Source: JBDTMT01 sp033764095
GTDB lineage: Bacteria; Desulfobacterota; Binatia; HRBIN30; CADEER01
Assembly: GCA_033764095.1 (NCBI GenBank)
Contig: JANRJF010000034.1
Span: forward strand, 1 to 64,000
Length of the DNA: 64,000 nt
Direction of reading: 5' to 3'
Under the pieces are notes generated by a model, which did not search any database, was not told where the DNA came from, and was given only the letters and a program-made list of their open reading frames with translations. Position numbers and translations under genes: made by a program. Of the stretch, positions 60,670 through 64,000 are shown in pieces (positions within the stretch are counted from its first letter, which is position 1; each line of letters starts with the position of its first letter).

Positions 60670-61920
60670 GCTCTCCTCGCCTCGTCCGATCCCGACGTCT
60701 TCGCCGCCATCGCCGGCGAGGAGCGCCGCCAGCAGGCGGGCATCGAGCTGATCCCCTCCGAGAGCGTCACCTACCCGGAGGTGCTGGCGGCGCTCGGCTC
60801 GGTGCTCACCGACAAGTACGCCGAGGGCTATCCCGGCCGGCGCTACTACGGCGGGCAGACCTACACCGATGCGATCGAGCGGCTGGCGCGCGAGCGCGCC
60901 TGTGCGCTGTTCCGCGCCGAGCACGCCAATGTGCAGCCGCTCTCCGGCTCGCCGATGAACCAGGCGGCGTACTTTGCCTTCTGCCAGCCGGGCGACGCGA
61001 TCCTGGCAATGGACCTCTCGCACGGCGGCCACCTGACGCACGGCGCGCCGGTGTCGCACATGGGGCGCGTCTTCCGCTTCGCGCGCTACCGCACCATCCC
61101 GGGCGAGCGCGGGCGCATCGACTTCGACGCCGTGCGCGCGCTGGCGCGCGCGACGCGGCCGAAGATCGTGCTGTGCGGCTACACATCGTATCCGCGCGAC
61201 TACGACTACGCCGCCTTCCGCGCCATTGCCGACGAGGTCGGCGCCATCGCCATGGCCGACGTCTCGCACGTCGGCGGCCTGATCGCCGGCGGCGCGCTGG
61301 CCAATCCGTTCGACCACGGCTTCGACGTCGTCACCACCACGACGCACAAGAGCCTGCGCGGCCCACGCGCCGGCATGATCCTGTGCCGCAAGGCGCACGC
61401 CGCGGCGATCGACGCCTCGGTGTTCCCCGGCCTGCAGGGCGGTCCGCACGTGAACACCATCGCCGGCGTCGCCGTCGCGCTCGGCAAGGCGGCGACGCCG
61501 GAGTTCCGCGCCTACGCGCGGCAGGTGCTGGTCAACGCGCGCGCGCTCGCCGAGGCGCTGCTCGCCGCCGGCTGCAGCCTGGTCACCGGCGGCACCGACA
61601 ACCACATGCTGGTGCTCGACACGGTGGCCAGCTTCGCCCTCGACGGGCGCGCCTGCGAAGAGCGCCTCGACGCCATCGGCATCACCACCAACAAGCAGAT
61701 CATCCCCGACGATCCGCGCCCACCGCTGCGCCCGAGCGGCATCCGCATGGGCACGCCTGCCGCCACCGCGCGCGGCATGGGCGAGGCCGAGATGCGTCAG
61801 CTCGCGGCCTGGATCGTCGCCGCGTTGCGCGACGAGGTCGCGGCCGATCGGCTGCACGGCGCGGTGCGCGCCCTTGCCGGCCGGTTCCCGCTGCCGACGC
61901 TCGCCGCCACGCCGGACTGA
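60580..61920 (+). CDS. glyA: Serine hydroxymethyltransferase with repeat-derived N-terminus
   Basis: PLP enzyme interconverting serine and glycine with tetrahydrofolate; 446 residues. PLP lysine K257 in TTTTHKSLRGPR, plus ELIPSESVTYPEVL, YAEGYPGRRYYGG, MADVSHVGGLIAGG and NTIAGVAVALG. The SHMT core begins about residue 35; residues 1-34 (MSDERRAMGTQHRAAA...HRSSLVAHRALL) are encoded by a family A hairpin array. A strong AGGAGG lies 4-9 bases before ATG 60580, so the ATG with this extension is probably used. It is divergent from a LysR gene. No other one-carbon gene is adjacent. Confidence 0.95.
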   Translation: MSDERRAMGTQHRAAANDDVAHRSSLVAHRALLASSDPDVFAAIAGEERRQQAGIELIPSESVTYPEVLAALGSVLTDKYAEGYPGRRYYGGQTYTDAIERLARERACALFRAEHANVQPLSGSPMNQAAYFAFCQPGDAILAMDLSHGGHLTHGAPVSHMGRVFRFARYRTIPGERGRIDFDAVRALARATRPKIVLCGYTSYPRDYDYAAFRAIADEVGAIAMADVSHVGGLIAGGALANPFDHGFDVVTTTTHKSLRGPRAGMILCRKAHAAAIDASVFPGLQGGPHVNTIAGVAVALGKAATPEFRAYARQVLVNARALAEALLAAGCSLVTGGTDNHMLVLDTVASFALDGRACEERLDAIGITTNKQIIPDDPRPPLRPSGIRMGTPAATARGMGEAEMRQLAAWIVAALRDEVAADRLHGAVRALAGRFPLPTLAATPD

Positions 61921-61976
61921 CTGGACAGGCTGGAAATGGCTCGCCTTCGCCCGACCGGCGCGCCTATTGGATACGG

Positions 61977-64000
61977 GTGCGTACATGGCTGACGCTCGCC
62001 GCGTTGCTGATCGCCTCGACCGCGGCCGCGGCGCCGGCCGGCTGGACAGCGCTCGGGCCGCAGGGCGGCCGCATGAGCGCGGTCGCCTTCGATCCAACCG
62101 AGCCATCGGCCGCGTACGCGATCGGTCACGACGCCGGGTACCGCCGTGACCACGCCGCAGCGCCGTGGCGCCGGTTGATCGACAACGTCTACAGCCTCGC
62201 AGTCGGCGCCGATGGAACGCTCTACTTCGGCGGCGACGGCCACGTCTTCCGCAGCCGCGATCGCGGCGTGACGTTCACCACCCATGCCATTCCGCTCGAC
62301 GGGGCGGTCGACGTGCTGTCGCTCGATCCGGGCGACGGATCGCTGCTCGCCGTGCGCACGCTGGCGGCGCTCGACTACGACGGCATCGCCGCGGCGACCT
62401 TGCTGCGCAGTACTGACGCGGCCGTCACCTGGCGCGTGGTGCGCGCGCTGCCGGAGGAGCGCATCGCCGGCGTCACCCGCGACCCGGATCATCCGGCCAC
62501 CATCTACGTCGGCGCCGAGACGAGCGGCGTCTTGGTGAGCCGCGACGACGGCGCCACCTGGGAGACGACCGCAATACCGTGCGCGGGAGCGCCGCGATAC
62601 ACGCGCTGCGTCGAGAGCATCCTCGCCGTGCCGGGCGCGCTGCTGGTCGGCACGTTCAACCTCGGCGTCGTCCGCAGCCGCGACGGCGGGGCGAAGTGGG
62701 ACAGGGTGTCCACGCCCGCCTACGTCGCCGCACTCGCCGCCGCGCCGCAGGCGCCCGAACTCTATGCCGCCGGGGCCAGCACCTGGCCGGGCGCGCCGGG
62801 CGCCAGCAGCGCTGCGGTCGTGTTGCGCTCGAGCGACGGCGGCGGCAGCTGGCTACCGGTCACGTCGATGTCCCCGCCGGCGCCGGTCATCGCATTGGCG
62901 GTCGATCCGAACGAGCCGAGCCAGTTGCTGGCGGCGACCGGCAGCCGCGAGTACTTCGCCGGCGACGGCGTCTACTCGAGCGCGGATGGCGGAACCACCT
63001 GGCGGAGCGATCGCGCCGGGCTCGACGCCACCTGCGTCTCCGACCTCGCCGCCGCATCGGGGGACGACACCGTCGTGTACGCCGCGCTCAGCCAGTCCAC
63101 GTTGCCGCTGCAGGTCAGCTCCGACGGGGGCTCGCACTGGCGCGCCGCCACGCCGCCGATGGCGTGGCCGAGCTTCCCGGCGCTCGCCATCGACCCGCGC
63201 GACCCGCACGTCGCCTACGCTGCGGCGCACGTCGACGGACTGTTCGTCACCCGCGACGCCGGCGCGAGTTGGAGCCGACAGCCGATTGACCGGGACGCGC
63301 TGAGCGACGTCGCGGTCGATGCCGCCGACGGCGCGCTCTACACCGTCGGGCCGAGCGGCTGGCTGTCGAAGAGCACCGATGGCGGCGCCACGTTCACGCC
63401 CCTGTTGCGCGGCAACAGCGTCGCGATCCAGGTCGAGGTCGATGCCGGCGGCAGCGGGGTCTACGCGCTGTCGTACGATACGCTGCACGTCAGCCATGAC
63501 GGTGGGCGGTCGTGGGCGCGGTTGTTGGAAGCGCACGACAAGCCCTTCTGGAACATGGCGATCGCACCGACGTCGCCGCCGACGATCTATGTCGCCGACG
63601 GGCATGGCGTGCACATCAGCCGCGACGGCGGCCGCGACTGGCGCGTGCGCCACATCGTCGATGCGCGCCGCGACGCCGTGCAGACGTGGGCGATTGATCC
63701 GTCGAACCCACGCACCGTGTACGCCGCCGGCTTTGTCGGCGCGGCCGAGATCTATCGTACGGATGACGCCGGTCGCTCGTGGAGACGGATCGCGACGCGA
63801 TCGCCGTTCAGCATCGCTGCGCTCGCGGTCGACCCGCACGATCCGCGCGTGTTGTACGTCGGCACCTGCGGCGGCGGTGTGCAACGCCTGCTGCAAGGCA
63901 CCTCGAGCGGCACCGGCGCTGACAGCGGCGGCTGTGCGGTCGCCCCGCCGGCGATCAGTGCGCCGCTGCTCTTCGTCCACGCCCTACTCGCCGTCCTGTT
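61977..64000 (+). CDS. Secreted Asp-box (BNR) beta-propeller protein, cut by window edge
   Basis: At least 674 residues from GTG 61977; the frame is still open at the right edge. A signal peptide (RTWLTLAALLIASTAAAAPA) is followed by about twelve Asp-box motifs of the S/T-x-D-x-G-x-T-W/F type, for example RSSDGGGSW, SSADGGTTW, KSTDGGATF, ISRDGGRDW, RTDDAGRSW. These form one or two beta-propellers as in sialidases and sortilin. The last visible residues are GTGADSGGCAVAPP then a hydrophobic stretch (ISAPLLFVHALLAVL), the start of a Cys-type C-terminal sorting tail. Probably a surface-anchored binding protein. The start codon is inferred from the signal peptide. Confidence 0.8.
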   Translation, partial: MRTWLTLAALLIASTAAAAPAGWTALGPQGGRMSAVAFDPTEPSAAYAIGHDAGYRRDHAAAPWRRLIDNVYSLAVGADGTLYFGGDGHVFRSRDRGVTFTTHAIPLDGAVDVLSLDPGDGSLLAVRTLAALDYDGIAAATLLRSTDAAVTWRVVRALPEERIAGVTRDPDHPATIYVGAETSGVLVSRDDGATWETTAIPCAGAPRYTRCVESILAVPGALLVGTFNLGVVRSRDGGAKWDRVSTPAYVAALAAAPQAPELYAAGASTWPGAPGASSAAVVLRSSDGGGSWLPVTSMSPPAPVIALAVDPNEPSQLLAATGSREYFAGDGVYSSADGGTTWRSDRAGLDATCVSDLAAASGDDTVVYAALSQSTLPLQVSSDGGSHWRAATPPMAWPSFPALAIDPRDPHVAYAAAHVDGLFVTRDAGASWSRQPIDRDALSDVAVDAADGALYTVGPSGWLSKSTDGGATFTPLLRGNSVAIQVEVDAGGSGVYALSYDTLHVSHDGGRSWARLLEAHDKPFWNMAIAPTSPPTIYVADGHGVHISRDGGRDWRVRHIVDARRDAVQTWAIDPSNPRTVYAAGFVGAAEIYRTDDAGRSWRRIATRSPFSIAALAVDPHDPRVLYVGTCGGGVQRLLQGTSSGTGADSGGCAVAPPAISAPLLFVHALLAVL

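Overview
The window is a strongly GC-rich, gene-dense bacterial chromosome segment. It has Gram-negative features: an OprB-type porin, a complete RND/TolC-type efflux operon, lipoprotein signal peptides, and an exosortase with C-terminal sorting tails. The secreted proteins carry dockerin-like EF-hand pairs, cysteine-rich 'CGDG' modules, thrombospondin type 3 arrays and Asp-box propellers. Together with abundant fatty-acid, sterol-type and aromatic oxidation genes, this resembles uncultured delta-proteobacterial lineages such as Binatota/Desulfobacterota relatives or Myxococcota. That placement is an inference; no rRNA or other marker is present. I saw no tRNA, rRNA, CRISPR array, transposase or phage gene.

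Layout. 1-9.3 kb: thiolase (cut by the left edge), OprB-like porin, an orphan secreted protein, two secreted proteins sharing an unnamed domain, a Rieske oxygenase divergent from a TetR regulator with a clear palindromic operator, and a crotonase. 9.3-17 kb (mostly minus strand): acyl-CoA dehydrogenase, a Cys-rich secreted protein, an LLM flavin monooxygenase, an aldo/keto reductase coupled to a histone H1-like small basic protein, and MutS2. 17-23 kb: an exosortase-H-like gene with its membrane partner, a secreted cyclase, a DUF1573-like lipoprotein overlapping a PfkB kinase, and a large beta-helix protein. 23.3-31 kb: tetR-adaptor-RND pump-outer membrane factor-DUF4410-like lipoprotein operon. 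31-43 kb: surface/secreted block (a duplicated repeat protein with a sorting tail, a sulfatase-like remnant, a cohesin-like protein with a MYXO-type tail, a Na+/H+:dicarboxylate symporter, and a 1730-residue thrombospondin type 3 protein). 43-52 kb: redox and lipid enzymes (dihydrolipoyl-dehydrogenase-like, ABM monooxygenase, NicO-like metal transporter, P450, SDR, AidB-like dehydrogenase, epimerase, sterol desaturase-like). 52-64 kb: small envelope proteins, an M15 peptidase, a D-aminoacylase-family amidohydrolase, GNAT, SYLF, DoxX, MAPEG-like and VOC proteins, LysR divergent from glyA, and an Asp-box propeller protein cut by the right edge.

The most striking structure lies between the genes. 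About nineteen intergenic sites hold an inverted repeat whose arms are short tandem arrays of a 7-9 bp unit. The unit sequence differs from family to family but the architecture is the same. Two further palindrome families (a CCCCCCTTT-type and a GTAGGGGCGCGG-type) are also scattered through the window. Several of these elements run into genes and seem to have supplied the N-terminus of the protein (SHMT, three lipoprotein signal peptides, an epimerase, an orphan protein) or its C-terminal tail (DoxX, SDR). They are annotated individually and discussed in the findings.
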